Shown: positions 21,753 through 28,719 of the stretch, piece after piece
Layout: the number at the start of each line of letters is the position of its first letter
How positions within the stretch are numbered: the stretch's first letter is position 1
NCBI RefSeq assembly: GCF_004362245.1
Contig: NZ_SNWM01000003.1
Span: 682,001-746,000 of the forward strand
Length of the DNA stretch: 64,000 nt
Reading direction: 5' to 3'
DNA from: Pedobacter duraquae
Lineage (GTDB): Bacteria > Bacteroidota > Bacteroidia > Sphingobacteriales > Sphingobacteriaceae
The notes under the pieces: generated by a model
Seen by the model: the letters and a program-made list of their open reading frames with translations, nothing else
Databases searched by the model: none
What the model was told of the DNA's origin: nothing
Made by a program: the position numbers and the translations under genes

Positions 21753-22762
21753 TAGAATCCAAGGTTAGCGGTCATTCCCGCATTAGGGTTTGTGATGTCG
21801 TAATTTAATTCGTGCTCAAAGGCGTATTTGCTGGATCCGTCTACCTCTTCGTAGTATCGGTTCTGCTTCCAGTCAAAGAAAAGCGAACGAGAGCCTTTTT
21901 TAGCCGTTCCTTTGGGTTTAACCTTAAGCACCTTTAGAATTGCTTCATTCTCAGCAAATGGTGTCCCTGTGGACGGATTCATGGTTAGGCTAACTACTCC
22001 GTTGTGATTGTTGTGTTCCGGCCTCCAGACCCCAACAACATTAAAGGCTCGTCTTCCCCACACAGCACCGCCAGCAAAACTATTTAGCGTCGGTACTGAC
22101 GTACAATAAACATCTTGTCCGGTAATGTCCTTTAGGATAATAGGAGGGAGGTCTTTAGCGTGTGTTACGATATTGTTGTGCCAGTTGTTTGTTTTGGCTT
22201 TTTGCCTAACTCGCTTCAATGCCCATGCTAGATATTTATCCTCTCTACCGCCGTACGGTATTAAGTCCTCCTCCAGATCATTAAACGGATCTATAGACGT
22301 CGATTGCAATTTCATCTTAAACTCTTTCTCCAGGGACTCGCAGTAATCGTAAACACTTTCAATAGTGTGGTCTGTGTCGTCTCCGTTGATTAAGAAGAAA
22401 TGATGATCTAGCCAGGCTAAAGCTTTGTACACTTCTGCTTCGGAAGCCGCGAAAGGATTCGATTTAAAAAAGGGCTTACGAAGTCTTTTCGAAATAAGTT
22501 CAGCTATTACGTCCTCAGAGTTTCCTATCTCTCCGCTCATTAAGGCGTGTTTCCAGCTGTGCTTTTCTGATTGGTTAAATAGCATTTCCATTTGAACCTC
22601 TGTTTTTCCAGCTCCAGCAAATCCAAGATAAAATGTTGAGTACCCCAACTTAAAGCTTAAGATTTCGTCTAGGGTCTTGAAACCTGTATCTACACCTCTG
22701 GTAATACCAGTCTCATAGTGCGTCATTACCTCGTCTTTGTATTCTAGTATGCGTTTTTTCAT
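21752..22762 (-). CDS. DnaB-like replicative helicase (RecA-fold ATPase)
   Basis: 336 residues. Walker A GFAGAGKT at 47-54 follows the typical TGFKTLDEILSFKLGYSTFY lead-in of DnaB C-terminal-type ATPases; a second region SGEIGNSEDVIAELISKRL carries helicase-like features. It lacks the N-terminal primase-interacting domain of full DnaB, as in many phage helicases that work with a separate loader. It is next to the DUF6291 gene (overlap one base), which may be that loader or initiator. It acts in phage DNA replication at the fork. Confidence 0.8.
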   Translation of the reverse strand: MKKRILEYKDEVMTHYETGITRGVDTGFKTLDEILSFKLGYSTFYLGFAGAGKTEVQMEMLFNQSEKHSWKHALMSGEIGNSEDVIAELISKRLRKPFFKSNPFAASEAEVYKALAWLDHHFFLINGDDTDHTIESVYDYCESLEKEFKMKLQSTSIDPFNDLEEDLIPYGGREDKYLAWALKRVRQKAKTNNWHNNIVTHAKDLPPIILKDITGQDVYCTSVPTLNSFAGGAVWGRRAFNVVGVWRPEHNNHNGVVSLTMNPSTGTPFAENEAILKVLKVKPKGTAKKGSRSLFFDWKQNRYYEEVDGSSKYAFEHELNYDITNPNAGMTANLGF

Positions 22763-23457
22763 TATTTAAAGAGGTTCTCGTTTTGGCTTTGGTCTGTAGC
22801 TCCTTTTGTTGCTGGAGTTTTGTGCTTATTGAAGTCGCTTTTAGCCCATCTACTTAAGCGGAGAGGTGTGCTCCATGTGGTTTCATTCTCTTGTCTGAAC
22901 TTAGTGTTGCTTTTATTTGGTTCCGTCCAATAGTCGCAGAAGTCACGAATTACATCTTTCCCGTATTTTTCTACAAATGGAATTAGTGATTTCGAAAACG
23001 CCAGTTTTCGCCTATCTATACTATTTGTATTATTACTTCCATTTACATTACCATTAGCATTAACAGCGATCTTTGCGACATTTTGCGATTGCTTGTCTCG
23101 CTGATTATCGCCATGCGACGGTTTGCGATTCTTAGATTGCTCAATTGCTTGTGCTATAGATAATTCGTTATTTTGCACCTTCAAGTACAGGTCATTATGC
23201 CAGCGCTTTAAATTCCCTAGAGATCCATTATCGGCACGTGAATTTTTCGTTTTGTCCCACTTCGCTAAATCACGTTTTAAGCACTGTTCAATATCAATAA
23301 AGGCTATTTTTGTAAGTCTGTCAGGTGCCACCGGATCTTGATCGTTAACATAGCGAAAGAAATGCTTAATCAATCTGCCTGCTTCATCATCCTCTAGCTC
23401 TTCAAACTTCTTTATCCATTCAGCATAGACTATAATTGAGTTTTTGTTCTCTGCCAT
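22762..23457 (-). CDS. DUF6291-type phage replication initiator/loader
   Basis: 231 residues. The N-terminal part (IVYAEWIKKFEELEDDEAGR then LIKHFFRYVNDQDPV) is the DUF6291 region common in Bacteroidota phages, in the slot where other phages have a DnaD/initiator protein. A low-complexity Asn/Gln/Lys linker (NVNGSNNTN) leads to a C-terminal WSTPLRLSRWAKSDFNKHKT helix. It lies between SSB and helicase, so a role in helicase loading is likely; the biochemical role is inference. Confidence 0.65.
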   Translation of the reverse strand: MAENKNSIIVYAEWIKKFEELEDDEAGRLIKHFFRYVNDQDPVAPDRLTKIAFIDIEQCLKRDLAKWDKTKNSRADNGSLGNLKRWHNDLYLKVQNNELSIAQAIEQSKNRKPSHGDNQRDKQSQNVAKIAVNANGNVNGSNNTNSIDRRKLAFSKSLIPFVEKYGKDVIRDFCDYWTEPNKSNTKFRQENETTWSTPLRLSRWAKSDFNKHKTPATKGATDQSQNENLFK

Positions 23458-23507
23458 TTTTAGCTGTATGTGTTGTTGTTTTGTGTAAGGGGGTTAATGG
23501 ATTTATT

Positions 23508-23540
23508 TGGCCGCTAAATTCGATATCGTTTCAGCGGCCA
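23508..23540 (-). other. Hairpin-forming inverted repeat between SSB and initiator genes
   Basis: TGGCCGCT ... AGCGGCCA (8 bp perfect) with a 17-base loop centred on a GATATC core. There is no T-run, so a replication or regulatory site is as likely as a terminator. It lies in the 89-base gap before the initiator gene. Confidence 0.5.
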
Positions 23541-23546
23541 GATTAG

Positions 23547-23921
23547 TTAAAACGGCAGATCGTCCTCTTCGTTGTGGACAGGCAGAGGAGTGTTTGATTC
23601 TCCCAGCACGCGATCCGGCCAAACAATATGACCGCCAAGTATCGGCGTAGCTTTCTTTTCCTCGTCGGTCATCTTGTCGAATATTTCTTTCGAGAAAGAT
23701 TGTTTAACGAGGTGCGTATCCTTACTGTCGCCGGTCTTATTTTTAATTACAAATCCAGTTAGATCAATGTACACACCCTTTTCGCCTTGGAATAGGTGAT
23801 TGTATGCAATGGGGATAACTAGACAGTCCGTATCCGCTATCTGTGATCCGGCAGACTTAAATTTTCTTACGCTGACTCCGGGTAGCGCGGCTAAATTGAT
23901 TTTAGTGCTTATTTGACTCAT
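23547..23921 (-). CDS. SSB-like single-stranded-DNA-binding protein
   Basis: 124 residues. The body is beta-rich (INLAALPGVSVRKFKSAGSQ, then VYIDLTGFVIKNKTGDSKDT) in line with an OB-type fold. The last residues EEDDLPF match the universal C-terminal tip of bacterial SSB (DDxPF), which recruits partner proteins. Placed ahead of the helicase module, it most likely coats phage single strands. It is shorter than typical host SSB and lacks an obvious OB motif, so the call rests mainly on the tip. Confidence 0.72.
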   Translation of the reverse strand: MSQISTKINLAALPGVSVRKFKSAGSQIADTDCLVIPIAYNHLFQGEKGVYIDLTGFVIKNKTGDSKDTHLVKQSFSKEIFDKMTDEEKKATPILGGHIVWPDRVLGESNTPLPVHNEEDDLPF

Positions 23922-23933
23922 TTTTATGTTGAT

Positions 23934-24122
23934 TTAAACTTTGTGCTTGTTGTACTGCTTTTTGTTCCACATAGGGCTACACCTGAATTTTGCCATTTTT
24001 ATTTTTAAATGATCGTGCTGAGCTCGGGCAACTTGATCCGTAGTAAGTCCCATTATTCTGGCTACTTGTGTGATGTTTTTTTCTGGATACTTTGCCAGGG
24101 TGTTAATAATTCTGTCTTGCAT
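23934..24122 (-). CDS. Small HTH-like phage protein
   Basis: 62 residues. The first half reads as an HTH (IINTLAKYPEKNITQVARIM then GLTTDQVARAQHDHLK), similar to a winged-helix/MarR-like recognition unit, and the tail is basic. It follows repeat copy I, which lies just ahead of its start. A regulatory or initiator-accessory role is possible. Confidence 0.5.
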   Translation of the reverse strand: MQDRIINTLAKYPEKNITQVARIMGLTTDQVARAQHDHLKIKMAKFRCSPMWNKKQYNKHKV

Positions 24123-24136
24123 GTTTTGAGTTTTTT

Positions 24137-24152
24137 AATTGATATATCGATT
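24137..24152 (-). repeat. Dispersed 16-bp near-palindrome, copy I
   Basis: AATTGATATATCGATT, two bases beyond the TAA stop of the 24155 gene and 15 bases before the HTH-like gene start. Confidence 0.75.
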
Positions 24153-24154
24153 AT

Positions 24155-24352
24155 TTAAGTGAACCAAATTTTATAAAGTAGTGCTAAGATCATAAGTCCT
24201 CCAACTGCCAGGATTACTTCGAATAGTGGTTGCCAGTGCTTTTCTTTTATCTCAATCGGCCGCAGCTCTATCGAGAATTTAACTTTGTTCTGGTAGAACT
24301 TTAGTGCTTTAGTCCTCATGGCTTTTGGATCTTTTGTGTAATTCATTTTCAA
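24155..24352 (-). CDS. Small phage protein with C-terminal membrane helix
   Basis: 65 residues. A basic N-terminus (RTKALKFYQNKVKFSIELRP) then a hydrophobic helix (LFEVILAVGGLMILALLYKI). It overlaps the upstream gene by 44 bases, an unusually long overlap for this region. Function unknown; the topology would place the N-terminus in the cytoplasm. Confidence 0.45.
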   Translation of the reverse strand: MKMNYTKDPKAMRTKALKFYQNKVKFSIELRPIEIKEKHWQPLFEVILAVGGLMILALLYKIWFT

Positions 24353-24494
24353 GAATTATTTTTAAGTCTCTTAGTTCCGAGAGGGTTTCAGCTACAATGT
24401 CGGCTCTAGAAACATTGCTGTCTTTAAGCGCTAATTCGTGCTCCTTTTGCTTGTCGGCTATTCGGCTGTTTAGATATTGAAGTGTTGCACTCAT
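24309..24494 (-). CDS. Small helical phage protein, unknown
   Basis: 61 residues, helical throughout (LQYLNSRIADKQKEHELALK then ADIVAETLSELRDLKIILEN). It overlaps the following gene by 44 bases. Unknown function. Confidence 0.45.
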   Translation of the reverse strand: MSATLQYLNSRIADKQKEHELALKDSNVSRADIVAETLSELRDLKIILENELHKRSKSHED

Positions 24495-24511
24495 ACTGAT
24501 GGTTTTAAGGT

Positions 24512-24796
24512 TTAACGATGTTGCTTAATTGACCTGTAGGCTGGTTTCTGTTCGATCTTATGGAGACTCGCCAGTTTAGACAATGGAATACACCATTTGC
24601 CATTTGCATTTTTTTTTAGTTGTCCGTCAGCTATCCACTGATCGATTTTAGCGCGTCCATATTTTCGGTAGGCTGCTTGCTTAGAAACGCCCACACTGCC
24701 CTGTCCGGTTGATTCGCAAAACTTTTGCACAGCCACCTCTCCGGCGTCAGCCAAAAGAGAAGACAGTAGATAAAGTGGTAGTGTTATATTTTCCAT
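24512..24796 (-). CDS. Putative excisionase-like DNA-binding protein
   Basis: 94 residues. The middle (GVSKQAAYRKYGRAKIDQWI then ADGQLKKNANGKWCIPLSKL) resembles a winged HTH of the excisionase/HTH_17 type: helix, 'AAYR..' recognition helix, and a 'I..G.l....ngk..iP...L' beta-wing. In phages this is a common shape for Xis or a small regulator. It is the third gene of the early leftward operon, away from the integrase, so a regulator or DNA-bending role is equally possible. Confidence 0.5.
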   Translation of the reverse strand: MENITLPLYLLSSLLADAGEVAVQKFCESTGQGSVGVSKQAAYRKYGRAKIDQWIADGQLKKNANGKWCIPLSKLASLHKIEQKPAYRSIKQHR

Positions 24797-24996
24797 GTTT
24801 CGAAATGCTGGTTTAAGTAGTCACGAAGAAAAACCAAATCGTTACCCTCTAAATGTATTGTCCGAGGCTCTGAATCTTGATCGCTTAAAATCCGAACCGT
24901 TAGGATGTCAAATGTGGATTTTAGATGTAATGCGTCTCCGCTGTTGGTCAGTTGTCCGACCTTTAATTCGCGTTCTTTGAAGTCTTGGTTATCCAT
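24784..24996 (-). CDS. Small phage protein, unknown
   Basis: 70 residues, beta-rich in the middle (ALHLKSTFDILTVRILSDQD then PRTIHLEGNDLVFLRDYLNQ). It overlaps the following gene by 13 bases. Unrecognised. Confidence 0.45.
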   Translation of the reverse strand: MDNQDFKERELKVGQLTNSGDALHLKSTFDILTVRILSDQDSEPRTIHLEGNDLVFLRDYLNQHFETWKI

Positions 24997-24998
24997 AA

Positions 24999-25199
24999 TT
25001 ACACCTCTCTAACTGCGTAGTAAATACCATTGATTTTTTTAACCTCGATGCGTACATCTGGATTCTCTTTGTGAAAAGCTACTTGTCTATTTCTCCAGTA
25101 TGACGTAGATCCTTTACACTTTACCCGTTCACCGGGATTTAGGCTGCTGATTAGCTTATCAACTACCGAGATTCTTTTTACTCTTTGGGGTGCTTCCAT
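24999..25199 (-). CDS. First gene of the early leftward operon, small basic protein
   Basis: 66 residues, basic (RVKRISVVDKLISSLNPGER then VAFHKENPDVRIEVKKINGI). It is the first gene read from the promoter at 25300-25330, and lies about 94 bases from the presumed transcript start. Being first, it might be an anti-repressor or early regulator, but no family is recognised. Confidence 0.5.
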   Translation of the reverse strand: MEAPQRVKRISVVDKLISSLNPGERVKCKGSTSYWRNRQVAFHKENPDVRIEVKKINGIYYAVREV

Positions 25200-25365
25200 A
25201 GATATACATTTAAAAATTTATTGAAAAATTTTAGTTTAAATGTGAAACATTACTATATTTGCAGCGCAACACTGAACATGATACGGCCGTTTCACAATTC
25301 AAATGTACAGACGTTACTCTACATTTACAAATTGTGTACAGTTGTTACCATACATTAATTTTTAT
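25200..25365. promoter_or_regulatory. Lysis-lysogeny control region between repressor and early operon
   Basis: 166 bases between divergent genes. It contains the leftward promoter (25300-25330), a TATATTTG box (25254-25261) in the rightward sense with no TTG at the correct spacing, an inverted pair TGTGAAAC (25241-25248) / GTTTCACA (25289-25296), and TGTACA at 25304 and 25335. These are the likely repressor binding sites. Confidence 0.6.
25300..25330 (-). promoter_or_regulatory. Early leftward phage promoter
   Basis: On the minus strand TTG at 25330-25328, a 20-base spacer and TACATTTG at 25307-25300: a full consensus match. A TGTACA box overlaps the -7 element in the same way as at the 15.1-kb switch (both read TGTACATTTG). 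Confidence 0.8.
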
Positions 25366-26244
25366 ATGTCTGATTATCAAGGAAAAAGATTTAAAGATTT
25401 TTTAAAGGCTAACAAGATTTCAATAGTAGATGCAGCTAAGAGGCTAAATGTATCTAGAAGTGCAATGTATGATTTCTTCAACTCTAAAAACATGACAAGG
25501 GAAACCGTACAGAAAATCTCTGACATCTTCGGCATTAGTGAAATGGAGATGTTTTTCGGTAAGGAAACATTTGATAGTTGGGTAAAGATTGCCTCAAATA
25601 AAGATGTTGGGGCTATTGAGGGTTTGAGTGATTCTGTGCCGGATACAGTGAAGGAAGCCGAGGATCTAATTAAAAGAAAAGTCTTTTCTAAATCTAGCGC
25701 TAAAAATCTTCCGGTAAACGCCAAGGCTATTCCAGGCTTGACTTATCCGCAAGAAGCAAACGATACGCCGTTCATTGACTTAGGTAATGGAGATTACCTA
25801 ATGTTAATGCCTTTAGTAAACGAATACGCTTACGCGGGTTATCTTGCGGGATTTGCGGATCCAGAATATATAGAAGAGCTACCTAAGCACTCAATCATCG
25901 TACAAAAGAGGCACAAAGGCCATTACCTAGGATTTGAAGGAGTTGGCGATAGTATGGATGACGGAACTAAGCAAAGTATCCCAGATGGATCTATAGTTAC
26001 GGGAAGGGAGATTAATACGAATTACTGGAAATCAAAATTCCATACTCACAGATACAAGGATTATGTAATCGTATCGAAAGACGACGGTATAATTATAAAA
26101 AGGATCATTGACCACGATGTTGAAAATGGCATTATTACCTGTCATTCATTAAATCCAGATAAGATAACCTATCCAGACTTTAAAGTAGATTTGCGAGACG
26201 TAAAGCAAATTTTTAATATTGTTAACGTTTCTTCGCCGAGATAA
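25366..26244 (+). CDS. CI-like repressor: XRE HTH plus S24 peptidase domain
   Basis: 292 residues from ATG 25366 (MSDYQGKRFKDFLKANKISI). The N-terminus is an HTH (IVDAAKRLNVSRSAMYDFFN). The C-terminal half is a LexA/CI S24 domain: VGDSMDDG with Ser196 as the probable nucleophile, then an IPDGSIVTGRE strand, and Lys245 in GIIIKRI as the general base. An Ala-Gly bond (YAYAGYLAG, about 157-162) is a candidate self-cleavage site. Such repressors maintain lysogeny and inactivate themselves when RecA filaments form. It is divergent from the early operon across the control region. Confidence 0.85.
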   Translation: MSDYQGKRFKDFLKANKISIVDAAKRLNVSRSAMYDFFNSKNMTRETVQKISDIFGISEMEMFFGKETFDSWVKIASNKDVGAIEGLSDSVPDTVKEAEDLIKRKVFSKSSAKNLPVNAKAIPGLTYPQEANDTPFIDLGNGDYLMLMPLVNEYAYAGYLAGFADPEYIEELPKHSIIVQKRHKGHYLGFEGVGDSMDDGTKQSIPDGSIVTGREINTNYWKSKFHTHRYKDYVIVSKDDGIIIKRIIDHDVENGIITCHSLNPDKITYPDFKVDLRDVKQIFNIVNVSSPR

Positions 26245-26245
26245 A

Positions 26246-26584
26246 ATGAAAGACATCGACAAAACCCCAGGCGAGCGCCTTAAGCTCATTCGTAAGGATA
26301 CCTTAAATATAAAATCCAGCTATGATATAGCTGAACAGTTGGGAATTAGCCAGAGCACCTATGTTAGTTATGAGCTTGGTAGAATGGATATGAATGTAAG
26401 TTTTTTAACAAAAATGCATGAGAAATTTGGCATAATGCCTGATTTTATCGCGCTAGGCAAGGGCTCACCAAAAGGTAATCCGGATAAAAATACAAGTCAA
26501 ATTCCGGAAGATTTAAGAAGCCTCAAATCTAAGGTGCTGGCGCTAGAGGCTAGATTAGAAAAATTAGCCAGGAAGATAAAGTAA
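26246..26584 (+). CDS. Second HTH (XRE) regulator
   Basis: 112 residues from ATG 26246, one base past the repressor stop, so co-transcribed with it. An XRE-type HTH spans about 10-60 (GERLKLIRKDTLNIKSSYDI then AEQLGISQSTYVSYELGRMD). The C-terminus has a short coiled-coil (LRSLKSKVLALEARLEKLAR). It may help set lysogeny or integrase expression. Its 3' end overlaps the integrase 3' end by 21 bases on the other strand. Confidence 0.78.
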   Translation: MKDIDKTPGERLKLIRKDTLNIKSSYDIAEQLGISQSTYVSYELGRMDMNVSFLTKMHEKFGIMPDFIALGKGSPKGNPDKNTSQIPEDLRSLKSKVLALEARLEKLARKIK

Positions 26585-27835
26585 TGCTGTTACCTTTTGC
26601 TGGATTTCGTCTATAATCGACCAATCTTTACGAATGTAAATATCTGTAGTCTTGTTAGTGTTGTCTTTATGATTTAACGCCCTGCCTACATCCTCAGTAT
26701 GAAATTTACAGATATTACGCGCCGCATCAGCAAAAGTATATCTAGCGTAGTAAAATCCTAGCTTAGGTATATTAATCTCCGGTAGGGATCCGATCTTTTT
26801 AAGGCCGTAATTAATAGCCCTGTCTAAATTCCCGTGACTTAGGTATTGTCTCTGTAAAACACCGGCGTATTTATCGTATAGTGGCGCTGCTTGTTCTATT
26901 ATCGATACACTTATAAACGCTTTATCTCTTCGGCGGGATTCCGTTTTTTTTCTATTGTATTCTATTCTTTTGCCTCCAGACCCCTCCAGTCTGTATAGAT
27001 CCGCAGCGTTCATACCACACAAGTAAAAGCTTAGCATAAATAAATCTCTTGCCATTTCCATTCTGCCGCCCGGCTTTAACTCCAGATCTCTAATTTTGAT
27101 TACCTGGGAAATCTCTAAAACCCTTTGTTCTGATTCTGGAGCGGCAATAACTTTGTATTTTTTATATGGATTGTTGGGCACCGCGATCTCTCCGTACTCT
27201 TCGTCGTTATAAAGCTCTTTAGCTTTATTAAACATTATTCTGAAATCACGCATTCGGTTGTGGACACCGCGATCCTCTAAGGGCTTAAACTTCTTTTCAC
27301 GCATTTCATTTTGATTCATTCTTAAGCCAATCCTAGGCGATCTAAGGTAGTTTTCAAAATCTTTAAGGAACTTGGATGTAATTGCTGTAGTTGGGATGTC
27401 CTGACGGTTTAAATAGTCTTGTAGTGAAAAGTAAACCGTTTCCATGGTTTTAGCTGTTGCTGCACGGCCGGTAGCCTTAAGCTCATCAATGTAGTTTTTG
27501 CAAAATGCAAGGAAATACAAGTTTTGCTCGTCTTCTTGCTCTTGCTCTGACGGGGTGTCAATGTTGAGTAGTAATGTTTTTACCTCTTCGGCCGTCATGC
27601 TTTTAATCTCAGTAGATCTTCTGTTCAGCTCTTCCTCGTATCTGTTTAGGATCCCGGATAAATTTTTAACTATAAAAGAAGCTTTGAGGCTGCCCGACTT
27701 ATCTACGTCTTTCGTGGTTACTGTTTGTCTAGTGTCTATGTATTTGCTTTCGCCTTTGTGTCCGACCCTAATTTTTGCAGTCCACGTACCTTCTTTTGTA
27801 GCGGCGTTTAATATTACTGGAGTTAGCTTTGCCAT
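26564..27835 (-). CDS. Tyrosine recombinase (phage integrase), Bacteroidota type
   Basis: 423 residues. An N-terminal arm-binding domain, a core-binding domain (LYFLAFCKNYIDELKATGRA then ATAKTMETVYFSLQDYLNRQ), and a catalytic domain. The catalytic domain has LFMLSFYLCGMNAADLYRL, GFYYARYTFADAARNICKFH with the second Arg, GRALNHKDNTNKTTDIYIRK with the nucleophilic Tyr near the end. The usual first Arg position reads Cys (FYLCGMN) and the HxxR His reads Tyr, a substitution pattern common in the Bacteroidota clade. It inserts the phage at the tRNA-Phe gene 206 bases away. Confidence 0.88.
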   Translation of the reverse strand: MAKLTPVILNAATKEGTWTAKIRVGHKGESKYIDTRQTVTTKDVDKSGSLKASFIVKNLSGILNRYEEELNRRSTEIKSMTAEEVKTLLLNIDTPSEQEQEDEQNLYFLAFCKNYIDELKATGRAATAKTMETVYFSLQDYLNRQDIPTTAITSKFLKDFENYLRSPRIGLRMNQNEMREKKFKPLEDRGVHNRMRDFRIMFNKAKELYNDEEYGEIAVPNNPYKKYKVIAAPESEQRVLEISQVIKIRDLELKPGGRMEMARDLFMLSFYLCGMNAADLYRLEGSGGKRIEYNRKKTESRRRDKAFISVSIIEQAAPLYDKYAGVLQRQYLSHGNLDRAINYGLKKIGSLPEINIPKLGFYYARYTFADAARNICKFHTEDVGRALNHKDNTNKTTDIYIRKDWSIIDEIQQKVTALLYLPG

Positions 27836-27838
27836 TGT

Positions 27839-27910
27839 AGAGTTTTTGTAGAGTTTCTATAAAGCTTTTATAAAGTTTATAAAGTTTATAAAGTTTTTAT
27901 AAAGCTTTCT
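27839..27910. repeat. Tandem direct repeats beside integrase (probable arm-type att sites)
   Basis: Repeats of about 10 bp with core ATAAAGTTT or ATAAAGCTTT occur at least five times (27861-27910), flanked by two AAAGCTTT palindromes. Upstream are two TAGAGTTT units (27839 and 27851). They lie between integrase and the tRNA and so most likely bind the integrase N-terminal domain or accessory factors. Confidence 0.6.
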
Positions 27911-28011
27911 GTTCAAACATAAGCAGAATATCATGTTTTTTCAAACGAGGCGGCAGGATGTGGAAAACGTTGATTTGGACGAAAATAGCCTAAAAACGGC
28001 CTTTTTGGGCA

Positions 28012-28040
28012 TAAAAAAGCCCCCTAGGGGTCTAGGAGGC
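28012..28040 (-). terminator. Terminator of tRNA-Phe
   Basis: In the leftward sense AGCCTCCTA, loop, TAGGGGGCT then TTTTTTAT immediately after the encoded CCA. One mismatch in nine pairs. Confidence 0.85.
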
Positions 28041-28116
28041 TGGTGGTGCGGGACGGGATCGAACCGCCGACACAAGGATTTTCAATCCTTTGCTCTACCG
28101 ACTGAGCTACCGCACC
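28041..28116 (-). tRNA. tRNA-Phe (anticodon GAA)
   Basis: 76-base cloverleaf on the minus strand. The acceptor stem is GGTGCGG / CCGCACC with discriminator A and an encoded CCA (28041-28043). The D-arm contains AGCTCAGTCGGTAGAGC. The anticodon stem AAGGA / TCCTT encloses loop TTGAAAA with anticodon GAA. The T-arm carries GGTTCGATCCC. It is the integration target of the prophage; the 3' half is the likely att core. Confidence 0.97.
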
Positions 28117-28151
28117 ATTTTTTTTCAATCATTTCCCTCGGTTGGGGAGTG

Positions 28152-28181
28152 CAAATGTAGTGTCTTTTTTTTATTGTCCAA
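28152..28181 (-). promoter_or_regulatory. tRNA-Phe promoter
   Basis: On the minus strand TTG at 28181-28179, a 19-base spacer and TACATTTG at 28159-28152, 36 bases ahead of the tRNA. Full consensus match. Confidence 0.82.
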
Positions 28182-28250
28182 ATATTTTTTTAAAATAATT
28201 TATATTTTCTGATTTGGCTGTTTGAGTAGGATAGAATGGCCTTTAGTTAA

Positions 28251-28622
28251 TCATTTGGCTTTAATTGATTTAGCTTTATTTTCTGCAATTCTGAAATTGA
28301 CAATTTTTGTTATCAGCTCCAGCGGCATTGGTTGGTTAAATGGAAATTGTATTGATCCCTTGCCTGTCTTATATACTTTTAACTCTTTTTGAAATTCGAC
28401 ATTTCCCGAAGGCAGGGCATACAGTCCAATATGATGATTAAAGCCGGCGAAATAAATGAGATTCCCATAGAACACATAAGCAGGCATCCCATATTTTATA
28501 TCTTCTGTCGCTTGAGGTGCGGCTGTCTGAATGGTTGACCGCACTTGTTTTAGCAGTATTTGCACATTTTCAGGGAAGGTTGAAATATAGTCATCAACAT
28601 CAGTTGCTTTATTCGTTCTCAT
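28251..28622 (-). CDS. DUF1801-family protein
   Basis: 123 residues. It matches DUF1801/YdhG-like proteins: DVDDYISTFPENVQILLKQV, then TEDIKYGMPAYVFYGNLIYF with the signature 'IkYGMPay...G.li.f', and LYALPSGNVEFQKEL. These are small cytosolic proteins, sometimes listed as iron-chaperone-like on thin evidence, with no firm reaction known. It ends the host side next to the phage tRNA region. Confidence 0.75.
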   Translation of the reverse strand: MRTNKATDVDDYISTFPENVQILLKQVRSTIQTAAPQATEDIKYGMPAYVFYGNLIYFAGFNHHIGLYALPSGNVEFQKELKVYKTGKGSIQFPFNQPMPLELITKIVNFRIAENKAKSIKAK

Positions 28623-28719
28623 GCTTTCTAAAGTGTTTACTATAGCTAATATAAGATGATCTTTTTACGTCGCATGTGTGTGTTAGCGACGGAAATATGG
28701 GGTATAAGCGACAAATACC

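Larger units (their letters stand above)
1..28040. mobile_element. Integrated tailed prophage (right part; left end outside window)
   Basis: A contiguous block of phage genes runs from a truncated major tail protein at the left edge to a tyrosine integrase at 26564-27835 that abuts the 3' end of tRNA-Phe. It contains terminase, portal, protease, HK97-type capsid, connector and tail genes, plus replication and lysogeny genes. Integration into the 3' end of a tRNA, leaving the tRNA intact, is common for tyrosine integrases, so the right attachment core probably lies within about 28041-28090. The left copy is not in the window, so the core cannot be defined by comparison. The morphology is inferred to be a siphovirus from the tail terminator and gp10-like genes. 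Confidence 0.93.

Noticed and set aside
27839..27910. Tandem repeats considered as a CRISPR array
   Set aside because: Units are only about 10 bp and contiguous, with no spacers; they fit integrase arm sites.
27933..28160. 75-residue + strand frame across the tRNA
   Set aside because: It runs through the tRNA-Phe gene and its terminator in antisense.
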